The notes: generated by a model not told the origin, from the letters alone. DNA of 37,373 bases from Candidatus Tanganyikabacteria bacterium (GCA_016867265.1 VGJW01000024.1:1-37373); one strand, 5' to 3'; counted from the first letter of the stretch, positions 9,136 through 17,610 are shown. A program made the numbers and translations.

Positions 9136-9576
9136 ATGACCAAGTCCCTGATCCTGATCCTGCTCGCCATCGTCATCAGCGTGGGCGGCCAGTTGTCCCT
9201 GAAGTACGGCACGGGCCTGCTGGGACGCATCGACGGACAAGCCGTCTCGGGCGGCTGGGGCCTGCTGCAACGTGTAGTCAGCAATCCCTACATCGTGGCC
9301 GGCATCGGCCTCTACGGCCTAGGAGCCGCCGTCTGGATCGTCGTCCTGTCGCGGGTACCCCTGAGCTTCGCATATCCGATGCTGGGCCTGTCCTACGTGC
9401 TGGTCCTGCTGGTCAGCCGCTTCGTCCTGAACGAGCACGTCAGCCTGCAGCGCTGGGTTGGAGCGCTGCTCATCGTCACGGGTGCCGCACTCGTCAGCCG
9501 CACGAGCGGGGACGGGCAGGCCGGTTCGGTCGCGCCGGCAGTCCCGGCAGCCGCCGTCGCAGGGGAGGGGCGCTGA
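9136..9576 (+). CDS. Small four-helix membrane protein, SMR/ArnE-like
   Basis: A 146-residue protein of the small multidrug resistance/EamA superfamily. It has four predicted membrane helices: LILILLAIVISVGGQLSL at the N-terminus, then segments around 56-76, 80-102 and 107-122. AIVISVGGQLSLKYG and LSFAYPMLGLSYVLVLLVS resemble ArnE/EmrE-type proteins. The last 20 or so residues are Ala/Pro/Gly-rich and probably disordered. Within a polysaccharide operon a role in moving a lipid-linked sugar across the membrane, as ArnE/ArnF do, is plausible. A drug/proton antiporter is the alternative. The lack of a Glu in the first helix, conserved in EmrE, argues against classic drug export. Confidence 0.75.
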   Translation: MTKSLILILLAIVISVGGQLSLKYGTGLLGRIDGQAVSGGWGLLQRVVSNPYIVAGIGLYGLGAAVWIVVLSRVPLSFAYPMLGLSYVLVLLVSRFVLNEHVSLQRWVGALLIVTGAALVSRTSGDGQAGSVAPAVPAAAVAGEGR

Positions 9577-10571
9577 TGGGACGGGTCCTCGTCGTCGGTG
9601 GTGCCGGGTACATCGGCAGCCACGTGGTCCGGGCGCTCATCGACCGCGGTGACGACCCGCTGGTACTTGACGACCTCTCCTACGGCCATGCGTGGGCCGT
9701 ACCCGAGGAACGCCTGGTCCGCGGGGACCTGGGCGATGCCGACCTGCTGCGCCGTCTGTTCGCGGATCACGACGTCGAGGCCGTCATGCACTTCGCCGGT
9801 CTCATCGTCGTCAGCGAGAGCACACGCGACCCTGGCCGGTACTACCGCAACAACGTCTCGGCGACGCTGACGCTCATCGAGGAAATGGTCAAGGCCGGCA
9901 TCGATCGCTTCATTTTTTCCTCGACGGCTGCCACGTATGGTGTGCCGCAGCAGGTGCCCATCCCCGAAGAGCATCCCCAGTGGCCCATCAATCCCTACGG
10001 TTGGTCCAAGCTGATGGTCGAGCGCATACTGGCCGACTTCGAGGTCGCCCACGGCCTGCGCTCGGTGGTGTTCCGCTACTTCAACGCCGCCGGTGCCCAC
10101 CCCGACGGGACCCTGGGCGAGGCGCACGAGCCCGAGACGCACCTGATTCCCCTCGTCATCCGGGCGGCACTCGGCAAGGGCGACCTCAAGGTCTTCGGGG
10201 ACGACTACGACACCCCCGACGGTACTTGCATCCGTGACTACATCCACGTCTCGGACCTGGCCGACGCCCACCTGCTCGGGCTGGATCGCCTGCGTGCCAG
10301 CGGGGCCAGCGCGTCCTACAACCTGGGCAATGGCGCGGGTTACAGCAACCGCGAGGTCATCCGGACCGTCGAGGAGGTCTCGGGACGCACGGTTCCTTTC
10401 ACCTGGGCACCCCGGCGACCCGGCGACCCGGGCATCCTGATTGGCAAGTCCGACCGGGCGCAGGCCGAGCTAGGGTGGAAGCCGGCGTTCCCTGCCCTGG
10501 AAGACATCGTGGCCACCGCCTGGCGCTGGCATACCGAGGGCCATGCGGCCCGGGAGGCCGTCCTTGGGTAG
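9576..10571 (+). CDS. galE: UDP-glucose 4-epimerase
   Basis: GalE interconverts UDP-glucose and UDP-galactose with tightly bound NAD. The 331-residue protein has the NAD motif GGAGYIGSH (8-16), HFAGLIVVSES (72-82), the active-site SSTAATYG (116-122) and Tyr141-x3-Lys145 in NPYGWSK. The later RYFNAAGAHPDG and RDYIHVSDLADAH motifs are GalE hallmarks. The start is ATG at 9576 within TGATG, overlapping the previous stop, so it is translationally coupled. It supplies UDP-galactose, or UDP-GalNAc if it accepts N-acetyl sugars, to the surface polysaccharide pathway. Its 3' end overlaps the glmM start. Confidence 0.93.
   Translation: MGRVLVVGGAGYIGSHVVRALIDRGDDPLVLDDLSYGHAWAVPEERLVRGDLGDADLLRRLFADHDVEAVMHFAGLIVVSESTRDPGRYYRNNVSATLTLIEEMVKAGIDRFIFSSTAATYGVPQQVPIPEEHPQWPINPYGWSKLMVERILADFEVAHGLRSVVFRYFNAAGAHPDGTLGEAHEPETHLIPLVIRAALGKGDLKVFGDDYDTPDGTCIRDYIHVSDLADAHLLGLDRLRASGASASYNLGNGAGYSNREVIRTVEEVSGRTVPFTWAPRRPGDPGILIGKSDRAQAELGWKPAFPALEDIVATAWRWHTEGHAAREAVLG
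10552..10557 (+). promoter_or_regulatory. Shine-Dalgarno site setting the TTG start of glmM
   Basis: GGGAGG lies inside the last codons of galE, six bases before TTG 10564. That spacing is ideal for TTG and poor for the in-frame ATG at 10543, which lies upstream of the site. The TTG start also gives the conserved GlmM N-terminus. Confidence 0.65.
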
Positions 10572-11925
10572 GTACTTCGGCACCGATGGCATCCGCGGCC
10601 TCGCCGGTCGCGACCTGACGGCGGACCTTGCGATGCGCCTCGGCCGGGCACTGGCCGAGCGCCTGGGCGAAGGCGATACGCGCCCCTTCGTTATGGTCGG
10701 CCGGGATACCCGCCGATCGGGCCCCATGCTCGAGGCGGCCCTTGCTGCAGGTCTCACGGCGGGTGGGGCCGACGTGCGCCTGCTGGGCGTCCTGCCCACG
10801 CCTGCGGTAGCCTGGCTGGCACGCCAACAGGGAGCTGCCGCGGCCGTGATGATCTCGGCCAGCCACAACCCTGCACCGGACAACGGCCTCAAGATCTTCT
10901 CGGGCGACGGGTTCAAGCTTCCGGACGCGACCGAGGCCGCCCTCGAGGACCTGATCGACCGGGCCCACGATCTGGTCGGTGCGACAGGGTCGGCGATCGG
11001 TACCGTCACGCACGATACCCGCGCCGTCGGGGCCTATGAGGACCATCTGGCCAGCCTGCTGCCCGCCGGCCTTGAGGGCTGGACCCTGGTCGCGGACACG
11101 GCGAACGGCGCGGCGTCAGGCCTGGCCGAGCGCGTCCTGAAGCGGCTCGGAGCCACGGTCATCACGCTGGGGGACACGCCCGACGGGGACAACATCAATG
11201 CCGGATGCGGTTCGACCCACCTGGGCCCGTTGACCGAAGCCGTGGTCAAGCAAGGTGCCCGCCTAGGCCTGGCCTTCGACGGGGACGCCGATCGCTGCCT
11301 GGCCGTGGCCGAGGATGGCGCCCCGCTCGACGGGGACCTGCTCATGCTCCTCTGCCTGCGGCAAGGGCTGGCGACCGGACGCCGGGACCGGGCCGATCTG
11401 GTCGCGACGGTCATGAGCAACCTGGGCCTCGAGGAAGCGGTCGGGGCACTGGGGGGCCAGCTGGTCCGCGCTAAGGTCGGGGACCGCTACGTGCTCGAGG
11501 AGATGCGCGCCCGGGGACTCGGGCTGGGCGGCGAGCAGAGCGGGCACATCATCGACCTTTCGGCCAACACGACGGGCGATGGCCTGATCACGTCCCTGCG
11601 CCTGCTCGAGGCGCTTTCCGCCCTGGACGGACCGGCCAGCGCGGCGCGCAGCCTGCTGACCATCCATCCCCAGTTGCTGCGCAACGTCCGGGTGCCTTCG
11701 GTCAAGGGTTGGGAAACCCATCCGGACATCGGGGAAGCGATTCGCGCCGCCGAAGATCGCCTGCACGGTCAGGGCCGCCTTCTGGTGCGGGCCAGTGGTA
11801 CCGAACCCCTCATCCGGGTCATGGCCGAAGGCCGCGACGAAGCCCTCGTGCAGCAGGTCGTCTCCGACTTGTGCCAAGTCGTGGCCCGGGCCCTGAACCC
11901 CCAGGGCGGCAAGGTATGGGCCTGA
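10564..11925 (+). CDS. glmM: Phosphoglucosamine mutase
   Basis: GlmM converts glucosamine-6-phosphate to glucosamine-1-phosphate on the way to UDP-GlcNAc, for peptidoglycan and other glycans. From the TTG start the protein has 453 residues and begins MGRYFGTDGIRG, the canonical N-terminus. The phosphoserine is Ser100 in MISASHNPAPDNG, the metal-binding loop is DGDADR (239-244), the sugar-binding loop is GEQSGH, and the C-terminal phosphate-binding loop is RASGTEPLIRVM. The first few codons overlap the end of galE, so expression is coupled. Its stop is three bases from the stop of convergent glpK. Confidence 0.93.
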   Translation: MGRYFGTDGIRGLAGRDLTADLAMRLGRALAERLGEGDTRPFVMVGRDTRRSGPMLEAALAAGLTAGGADVRLLGVLPTPAVAWLARQQGAAAAVMISASHNPAPDNGLKIFSGDGFKLPDATEAALEDLIDRAHDLVGATGSAIGTVTHDTRAVGAYEDHLASLLPAGLEGWTLVADTANGAASGLAERVLKRLGATVITLGDTPDGDNINAGCGSTHLGPLTEAVVKQGARLGLAFDGDADRCLAVAEDGAPLDGDLLMLLCLRQGLATGRRDRADLVATVMSNLGLEEAVGALGGQLVRAKVGDRYVLEEMRARGLGLGGEQSGHIIDLSANTTGDGLITSLRLLEALSALDGPASAARSLLTIHPQLLRNVRVPSVKGWETHPDIGEAIRAAEDRLHGQGRLLVRASGTEPLIRVMAEGRDEALVQQVVSDLCQVVARALNPQGGKVWA

Positions 11926-11928
11926 GGC

Positions 11929-13413
11929 CTACAACGGTCCCCTGACGCGGTCCACGGCCCGTGCCCAGCGTGCACGTGCGGCCGTCCGGTCCTCCGCGGC
12001 CATCCGCGGCACGAAGACCTGTTCCTCGAGCGGCCGCGGCAGGTCCCCGGGCTGCTCCCAGAAGCCTGCCCCGAGACCAGCCAGCAGCGCCGCGCCGCGC
12101 GCCGTCGCCTCGACCTTGTCGCCCCGCACGATGGCCCGGCCGCTGAAGTCGGCCTGCAGCTCCATCAGCAGGTCATTGGCCGCCGCCCCGCCGTCGACGC
12201 GCAGGTTGCCCAGACCACCGGGCACCGAGGGAGCCATGGCCTCGAGCAGGTCCGTGACCTGGTGGGCAATGGCCTCTAGCGTGGCCCGGACGACGTGGGC
12301 ACGCGTCGTGCCGCGCGTCAGGCCCAGCAGCGCCCCCCGGGCCTCGGCATCCCAGTAGGGCGCCCCCAACCCCGTGAAGGCCGGCACCATGACCACGCCG
12401 CCGCTGTCCGGCACGCTGCGTGCAAGTACCTCGCTCTCGTGGGCCGCCGCAATCAGGCCCAGACCATCCCGCAGCCACTGCACGGCCGCGCCGCCGACGA
12501 AAACGCTGCCTTCCACGGCAAAGGATCGCCGAGTACCCAGCTGCCAGGCGACAGTGCCCAGCAGGCCCTCGCCCGGCACCACGGGTTGGTCCCCGGCATG
12601 CACGAGCAGGAAACAGCCTGTGCCATAAGTGTTCTTGGCTTCCCCGACATCGAGGCAGCCCTGCCCGAAGAGCGCCGCCTGCTGGTCGCCGGCACAGCCG
12701 GTCAACGGCACGCCTGCAGGCAGATCCCCCCACGCCACCGTCCGGCCGATGGGCCCGCTGCTGGGCACGAGCCCCGGCAGAACCGCCCGCGGGACACGCA
12801 AGCGGCCGCACAGGTCATCCGACCAGTCCCCCGCGTGCAGGTCATACAGCATCGTGCGGCTGGCGTTGGACGGATCGGTGGCGTGCACGGCTCCGCCCGT
12901 CAGATGCCAGATCAACCATGCATCGATCGTGCCGGCGGCCAGTTCGCCGACCTCGGCACGCTCCCGGGCACCCGGTACCTGGTCCAGGATCCATGCGAGC
13001 TTGGTCCCCGAGAAGTACGGGTCGAGAACCAGACCTGTCGCCTTGCGGATGGCCTCCTCGTGGCCGCCCTCGCGCAACTTGGCGCACGCATCGGCCGTGC
13101 GGCGGCACTGCCAGACGATGGCGCGGTGAATCGGCTGGCCCGTCGCCCGCTCCCAGACGACAACGGTCTCGCGCTGGTTCGTCAGGCCGACCGTAACGGG
13201 TGCCTGGCCGCCAGCTGCCGCCAGTGCGTCAGCCACGGCCTCACGGGTTCGCTCGAGGATCTCGAGGGGATCATGCTCGACCCAGCCAGGCTGCGGATAG
13301 TGCTGGGCGATCTCGCGATACCCCCGCCCGCGCTCGCGGCCCTGATGGTCGAACAACAGGGCGGTCGAGCCCGTCGTGCCCTGGTCGATGGCCAGGATCA
13401 GGCCTTCCTTCAT
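11929..13413 (-). CDS. glpK: Glycerol kinase
   Basis: GlpK phosphorylates glycerol to glycerol-3-phosphate using ATP. The 494-residue protein, normal for the family, begins MKEGLILAIDQGTTGSTALL (phosphate-1 motif). GLTNQRETVVVW (76-87), SNASRTMLYD (182-191), the catalytic Asp243 in GCAGDQQAALFGQG and the adenosine-region GTGCFLLVH all match FGGY-family glycerol kinases. I chose ATG 13413 because a G-rich Shine-Dalgarno stretch (GGGGGG) lies about 8 bases upstream and the N-terminus fits the family; earlier in-frame starts reach 13458. No glpF, glpD or regulator is nearby. A possible TANNNT -10 (TAGGAT, minus strand, 13433-13438) precedes it. Confidence 0.93.
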   Translation of the reverse strand: MKEGLILAIDQGTTGSTALLFDHQGRERGRGYREIAQHYPQPGWVEHDPLEILERTREAVADALAAAGGQAPVTVGLTNQRETVVVWERATGQPIHRAIVWQCRRTADACAKLREGGHEEAIRKATGLVLDPYFSGTKLAWILDQVPGARERAEVGELAAGTIDAWLIWHLTGGAVHATDPSNASRTMLYDLHAGDWSDDLCGRLRVPRAVLPGLVPSSGPIGRTVAWGDLPAGVPLTGCAGDQQAALFGQGCLDVGEAKNTYGTGCFLLVHAGDQPVVPGEGLLGTVAWQLGTRRSFAVEGSVFVGGAAVQWLRDGLGLIAAAHESEVLARSVPDSGGVVMVPAFTGLGAPYWDAEARGALLGLTRGTTRAHVVRATLEAIAHQVTDLLEAMAPSVPGGLGNLRVDGGAAANDLLMELQADFSGRAIVRGDKVEATARGAALLAGLGAGFWEQPGDLPRPLEEQVFVPRMAAEDRTAARARWARAVDRVRGPL

Positions 13414-13477
13414 CAGCATATCCCCCCGCTTCATCCTACCCGGGGTGGCACGTCGCACAGAGAGCGACCGCGAGCCA

Positions 13478-13486
13478 TGGCATTCT
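13478..13486 (+). promoter_or_regulatory. Possible extended -10 for a leaderless S51 transcript
   Basis: TG-G-CATTCT ends 7 bases before the ATG at 13494, so transcription would begin at or next to the start codon. The hexamer is a weak match to TATAAT. It is listed because the same 7-base spacing occurs at accD and dppB. No convincing -35 is seen. Confidence 0.3.
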
Positions 13487-13493
13487 GATCGCC

Positions 13494-15179
13494 ATGCGAC
13501 GCTTCCTCACCTGCACGCTGGGCCTGCTCCTGCTGGCGCGCCCGGCCCTGGCCCAGGACCCGGTGCCGCTGCCCGGCAAGGCCATCTTCCTGGGCGGGGG
13601 CCCGGACCCAGAGGCCCTGCTCGCCGAAGGCCTGAACCAGGCCGCGGGCACGGCAACCCGCGTCGTGCTGCTGGCGATGGCTTCGGCACGGCCGGAGACG
13701 GCGGCCCTCGCCTACGAGAAGGTGTTTCGGGACCTGGGCGTCGTCTGCGAGACGCTGCCCATCCGGCAGCGCGGCGACGCAGCCAAGCCCGGTCTGGTCC
13801 GGACGTTAGCGGCCGCCGATCTGGTCTTCCTGACGGGAGGCGACCAGAACCGTGTGCGCGAGGTCCTCGCGGACACCCCCTTGCAAGGCGCACTCGCCGC
13901 GTCCTGGCGGCGTGGCCAGGTCCTGATGGGGACGAGCGGCGGCGCCATGGCCTGGGGCAGCCGGATGCTGACGGGCGGCAGCTCCGCCGAGGCGCTCGAC
14001 GGCCAGCCGGCCTTCGAGACCAAGTCAGGCCTCGACCAGTTACCCGACTGGCTCGTGGACACGCACCTCACGCAGAAGAACCGGCTCGGTCGCCTGGTGA
14101 TGGGCTTGGCGCGGGGGGCAGATCGCCAAGGGCTCGGCATAGATGAACAGACGATGGCACGTCTCGACATTCAGGGCCTGACGGTCCACGGCGCAGGTGC
14201 GGTCCACATGTTGCGTCCGGCCGAGACTTATCCGCCGGTCGCGACCCAAGGGCGCTGGACGGCGCTGGGTCCTTTCCGCTGGCATCGCCTGATCGGGGGC
14301 GAGTCGCTGAAGTGGTCGGAGGAACCCCGTGGACTCGCACCTGCCGGTCCGGCCCCGGGGACCGGCGGAGGCTTCCTTGGCTTCGGCGGTTCCGCGCGTG
14401 AAGCCCGTCGGATCGGGTCTTCGGGACAACCTGTCACGCTGCTGGGGGTGGCACCGACTTCGGGCCGCCTGCCGGGGATCGCCGGCTTCGTCCGAGACGC
14501 CGGTGGCACGCAGGCGAGCATCCTGCTGCTCGCAGGCCGGTCCGAGGCGCCCGTTGCCGAGCACTGGAAAGAGCACCTGCTTCTCGCCGGAGCGCGCAAG
14601 GTGAACGTGCTGGTCGCCGACCTGATGACCGAGGCGACCCTGTCCCGGGAACTGACGCAAGCCACGGGATTGTTCCTTGCCGACGACGGCTCGGCCAGCA
14701 TTCTCAAGCGTGCCCTGCAGGATGGTGGCCGCCTTCGTGCGCTGATCCAGCAGTACGGGGAACGCTTGCCCCTCGCAGCCAGCGGACCTGGCCTGCGCAG
14801 CCTGGGAGACTGGTGCGTCCAGGGCGTGCCTGGCCGCGAACCACTCCGCGTCGACGAGGGCATGCGGCTCGTACGGGGCATGGTGGCCGAAGGCGACATG
14901 CCCGAAGCCGCTCCACTTGAACGCCTGACGCACGGGGTCCTGAAGGGCGAGGGCCTCCTGGGCCTGGGCCTGTCCCCGGGCATCAGCCTGCGCCTCGACC
15001 ACGATCAGGTCCAGGTCATGGGTACGGGGCAGGCCTGGTTCGTCGACGGCCAAGGCGTCGTCCGACGGACGATGCCCCCGGTGGACGGCACGCGACCGGT
15101 GGCGGCGATCGGCCTTACGCTGAGCCTTCTGCCCCCTGAGGGCGTCTTCGACGTGGCCCGCAGGCGCCCGAGGCGCTGA
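13494..15179 (+). CDS. Secreted cyanophycinase-like S51 peptidase with a second, degenerate S51-like half
   Basis: A 561-residue exported protein. Residues 1-20 form a signal peptide (MRRFLTCTLGLLLLARPALA). Residues 28-240 match the S51/cyanophycinase fold: IFLGGG, FLTGGDQNR (112-120), the nucleophile elbow GTSGGAM with Ser148 (usual GTSAGA), a DTHL motif with His191, and GLGIDEQTM with Glu218. Cyanophycinases hydrolyse the Asp-Arg polymer cyanophycin, and relatives cleave beta-aspartyl or other peptides. The C-terminal half (about 315-545) appears to repeat the fold: VLVADLMTEATL, an elbow-like LAASGPGLRS (Ser430) and GLGLSPGISLRLD, but it lacks the His and Glu. The true substrate is unknown. 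ATG 13494 is chosen for the signal peptide. Confidence 0.8.
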   Translation: MRRFLTCTLGLLLLARPALAQDPVPLPGKAIFLGGGPDPEALLAEGLNQAAGTATRVVLLAMASARPETAALAYEKVFRDLGVVCETLPIRQRGDAAKPGLVRTLAAADLVFLTGGDQNRVREVLADTPLQGALAASWRRGQVLMGTSGGAMAWGSRMLTGGSSAEALDGQPAFETKSGLDQLPDWLVDTHLTQKNRLGRLVMGLARGADRQGLGIDEQTMARLDIQGLTVHGAGAVHMLRPAETYPPVATQGRWTALGPFRWHRLIGGESLKWSEEPRGLAPAGPAPGTGGGFLGFGGSAREARRIGSSGQPVTLLGVAPTSGRLPGIAGFVRDAGGTQASILLLAGRSEAPVAEHWKEHLLLAGARKVNVLVADLMTEATLSRELTQATGLFLADDGSASILKRALQDGGRLRALIQQYGERLPLAASGPGLRSLGDWCVQGVPGREPLRVDEGMRLVRGMVAEGDMPEAAPLERLTHGVLKGEGLLGLGLSPGISLRLDHDQVQVMGTGQAWFVDGQGVVRRTMPPVDGTRPVAAIGLTLSLLPPEGVFDVARRRPRR

Positions 15180-15214
15180 CGCCCCTGACCGGGCCGCGAC
15201 AAGCAAGCGGATAC

Positions 15215-17071
15215 TCACGGCGACAGGGCCACGTCCCCCTCGGCGGAACGCAGCAGCACCGTACTCCGTGGTCCCCGCGTGGCCCGCAGCCAGACCATGC
15301 GCCTTCCCGCGGGCAAGCGGGTCGTCGCCTCGGCCTCGGCCTGTCGGGACGTCCGGTCAGCCACGACCAACCAGCCCCCCGACCAGCGCAGGCAAGCGAC
15401 GCCATGACGGCCGCGGCGCAATCGGCCTTGGCCGCCGAGGCCGCCCGCGCCACGTCGGACCAGGCGATCGAGAGGCCACGGCCCAGGATGGACCTGTCGC
15501 CCCAACACCACGACGGAGACTCGGCGCAAGCCACGTGCCTGAAGCGCTTGCACGGCAGCACGCCCCAGGCTTGCTCCGGTACGCGGGCTGCGGGGCAGCA
15601 GCCACAGCAAGGGCTCGGATGCGGCACCCGGCAGCAGCCAGGCCGTGCCGGACCCGGACGATGCCACGATCGTCGGCAGCAGGATGGGCGCCGCAGGGGA
15701 GAAGGCAAGCGAGGCGACCAGCGGCAACGCGAGCGCGAGCGGCAGGGCCCGCGGCCGCAGGCGACCGGTGACGGCAGCCCCCATGAGCCCGCCCAGCACG
15801 ATCGCACAGCCTGGCTCGGAGGCGAGGGGCAGCAACCATGGAGCACCCGGAAGCTGCGACAAGGGCTGGAGGACCCGCAGCACCAGGCCGGCAGCGAGGC
15901 CCAGTGCGGGCCCGGTCCATGTGTACGGATCCAGGCCCGTCACGCCCAACACGCAACGCAGGAAGCCGCCGAGGGTCAGTAGCGTGACCCCTATGTCAAG
16001 AAATGGTCCGGCCAGCAAGCCCCAGGGAGACACGGCCCCGAAAACGGCCAGTTGCAAAGGTAGGCACCAGGCCTGGGCCCAGAGCCCGGGCCACCACCAC
16101 GACAGCGGCCGCCACGGGCACGGAGGCGCCGACAGGATGCCCCAGGTCGCCAGCGTACTGAATGCGAGGCCGAGCGATGTCGCGAGACCGGGCGACATGA
16201 CGAGCAGGCCGATGACACCCAGCAGCAGGGCCGGAGCCGGGGCCGGCCATCGTCCGGTGGCCCGGGCCAGCACCATGGCCGTGGCCATCGCGGCTGCCCG
16301 GGATACGGCGGCATCGAAACCGCACAGGCCGGCATAGACCCAAGTTCCGAACCCAAGAAAGAGGCCCGCGAGCCACGGCGCCGCGGCCAAGGGACGAAGC
16401 AAACGGGCAAGCAAGCCCACGAGCAGGGAGACCTGAAAGCCGCTGACAGCAAGGATATGGCTCAGCCCCAGGTCCCGGAAGCGACGGATGTCGCCCTCGA
16501 CCATGGCCGGGGTCCCGGCACCGAAGAGCAGACTGCGCAAGAAGCCCGCCTCGCGCTGCGGCATGGCACGGGTCGCTGCTCGGACCACCTTGGCCTCGAG
16601 TCGCGCACGAAGGAAATCAGGGTCCCACAGGCGAGGCAGACCGCGAAGCATCCATGTCCTGCAGGCCAGCCTCGGGAGGCCTCGGTCCGCACCCGCCAGC
16701 AGGCGCCCCCGAACGTGCAGGACGCGTCCGGGCCAAGGTCCTGCCCCCGGGTGGCGAGCCAGGACCACTTGGACACGGGGCCCCGGGGGGAGGATCTGGC
16801 GAACCTCGAGCGCGACCTGGCCCCACGGAAGCATCCGGGGCTCCTCAAGAACCCGCACGAGACCCGTCCAAGGCCCCGGCAGGAGAGGAGGGTCGGGCCG
16901 CGGAGCCACGAGCAACCCGGTCAGGACGCCGCAGGTCACGAGCAGCGATACCTTGCCCACCTCCCGCGGCCGCATCGGCTGGAACAACGCCGCAGCCACC
17001 AGCGAGGCGGCGACGAGCAGGCCTGCGACGACTCCCACGGCAGGCCAGGCGAGGGTCGCCCACAGCCCCAT
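15215..17071 (-). CDS. comEC: ComEC-like DNA uptake channel with a degenerate C-terminal domain
   Basis: ComEC forms the inner-membrane channel for single-stranded DNA during natural transformation. The competence-domain core is clear: LLFGAGTPAMVEGDIRRF followed by LGLSHILAVSGFQVSLL, then many hydrophobic segments. The N-terminal part has membrane helices and an OB-like region (VRVLEEPRMLPWGQVALEV). The last 130 residues lie where ComEC normally carries a metallo-beta-lactamase domain, but the HxHxDH metal-binding motif is absent; the aligned stretch reads VVVLGRQVHPGPW. From ATG 17071 it has 618 residues. The start is uncertain: the frame stays open to 17281, but earlier starts overlap comEA, and TTG codons at 17125 and 17083 are alternatives. 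It is co-transcribed with comEA. Confidence 0.82.
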   Translation of the reverse strand: MGLWATLAWPAVGVVAGLLVAASLVAAALFQPMRPREVGKVSLLVTCGVLTGLLVAPRPDPPLLPGPWTGLVRVLEEPRMLPWGQVALEVRQILPPGPRVQVVLARHPGAGPWPGRVLHVRGRLLAGADRGLPRLACRTWMLRGLPRLWDPDFLRARLEAKVVRAATRAMPQREAGFLRSLLFGAGTPAMVEGDIRRFRDLGLSHILAVSGFQVSLLVGLLARLLRPLAAAPWLAGLFLGFGTWVYAGLCGFDAAVSRAAAMATAMVLARATGRWPAPAPALLLGVIGLLVMSPGLATSLGLAFSTLATWGILSAPPCPWRPLSWWWPGLWAQAWCLPLQLAVFGAVSPWGLLAGPFLDIGVTLLTLGGFLRCVLGVTGLDPYTWTGPALGLAAGLVLRVLQPLSQLPGAPWLLPLASEPGCAIVLGGLMGAAVTGRLRPRALPLALALPLVASLAFSPAAPILLPTIVASSGSGTAWLLPGAASEPLLWLLPRSPRTGASLGRAAVQALQARGLRRVSVVVLGRQVHPGPWPLDRLVRRGAGGLGGQGRLRRGRHGVACLRWSGGWLVVADRTSRQAEAEATTRLPAGRRMVWLRATRGPRSTVLLRSAEGDVALSP

Positions 17072-17108
17072 CAGTACGAACAACTGGGGCGCCCGCAGGA
17101 CCTCCGCA

Positions 17109-17606
17109 TCAACGGTACGAGACAAGCGGCCCGATCCGTTCGAGGCGACGGGGACCGAGGCCCTTGAGGCCCTGTAGATCTCCCGGACCGTGCAGCCGTC
17201 CGCCCCTGGCACGCCTCCTGTCGAGGATGGCCTTGGCAAGCCCCGGTCCGATGCCGGGCAGGCGGTCCAGAGCGTGGGCATCGGCGTGGTTCAGGTCGAG
17301 TGGCCAGCCCGGCGGAGGCGACGAGGCTCGCCGTTGACGTCCGGGACGTCGGGGTCGTGCCGGTTGCCGCAGGGCTTGGGGGCGCACCAGGCGAACGGCC
17401 ATGCCATCGGCCAGGACCGTCGCCAGAGGAGGCACGACGACCCAGCCGGTCGGCACGGGGGTGCGCTGGCTGCGCAGCAGGTCGGCGACACGCGCACCGG
17501 GTGCGATGCGCACAAGACGGCCGGGTCTCCCCTGCGCCTCGAGAACGACGGAGACACGCGTGTCGAGGATTTGCGTCAACAGAACGAAGGCAAGCACGGC
17601 GGGCAC
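17109..17606 (-). CDS. comEA: ComEA-like DNA-binding competence protein
   Basis: ComEA is a membrane-anchored receptor that binds incoming double-stranded DNA and feeds ComEC. From GTG 17606 the protein has 165 residues. It begins with a short hydrophobic anchor (PAVLAFVLLTQIL). An SLBB-type domain follows (VVLEAQGRPGRLVRIAPGAR, then VADLL and LADGMAVRLV), then an Arg/Pro-rich linker. The C-terminal helix-hairpin-helix pair reads LDLNHADAHALDRLPGIGPG and GLKGLGPRRLERIG. An AGGAGGT ribosome-binding site five bases before GTG 17606 decides the start over the upstream ATGs at 17666 and 17630. It overlaps or nearly abuts comEC, forming the usual comEA-comEC operon. No other competence genes are in the window. 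Confidence 0.85.
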   Translation of the reverse strand: MPAVLAFVLLTQILDTRVSVVLEAQGRPGRLVRIAPGARVADLLRSQRTPVPTGWVVVPPLATVLADGMAVRLVRPQALRQPARPRRPGRQRRASSPPPGWPLDLNHADAHALDRLPGIGPGLAKAILDRRRARGGRLHGPGDLQGLKGLGPRRLERIGPLVSYR

Positions 17607-17610
17607 GGGA

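Noticed and set aside
13200-13493. An N-terminal extension of the S51 protein
   Set aside because: It would overlap the glpK coding sequence, is Arg/Pro-rich, and would bury a convincing signal peptide.
15268-17337. Several plus-strand open frames opposite comEC and comEA
   Set aside because: Their products are Arg/Pro/Gly-rich without domains; ComEC and ComEA motifs are unambiguous on the other strand.
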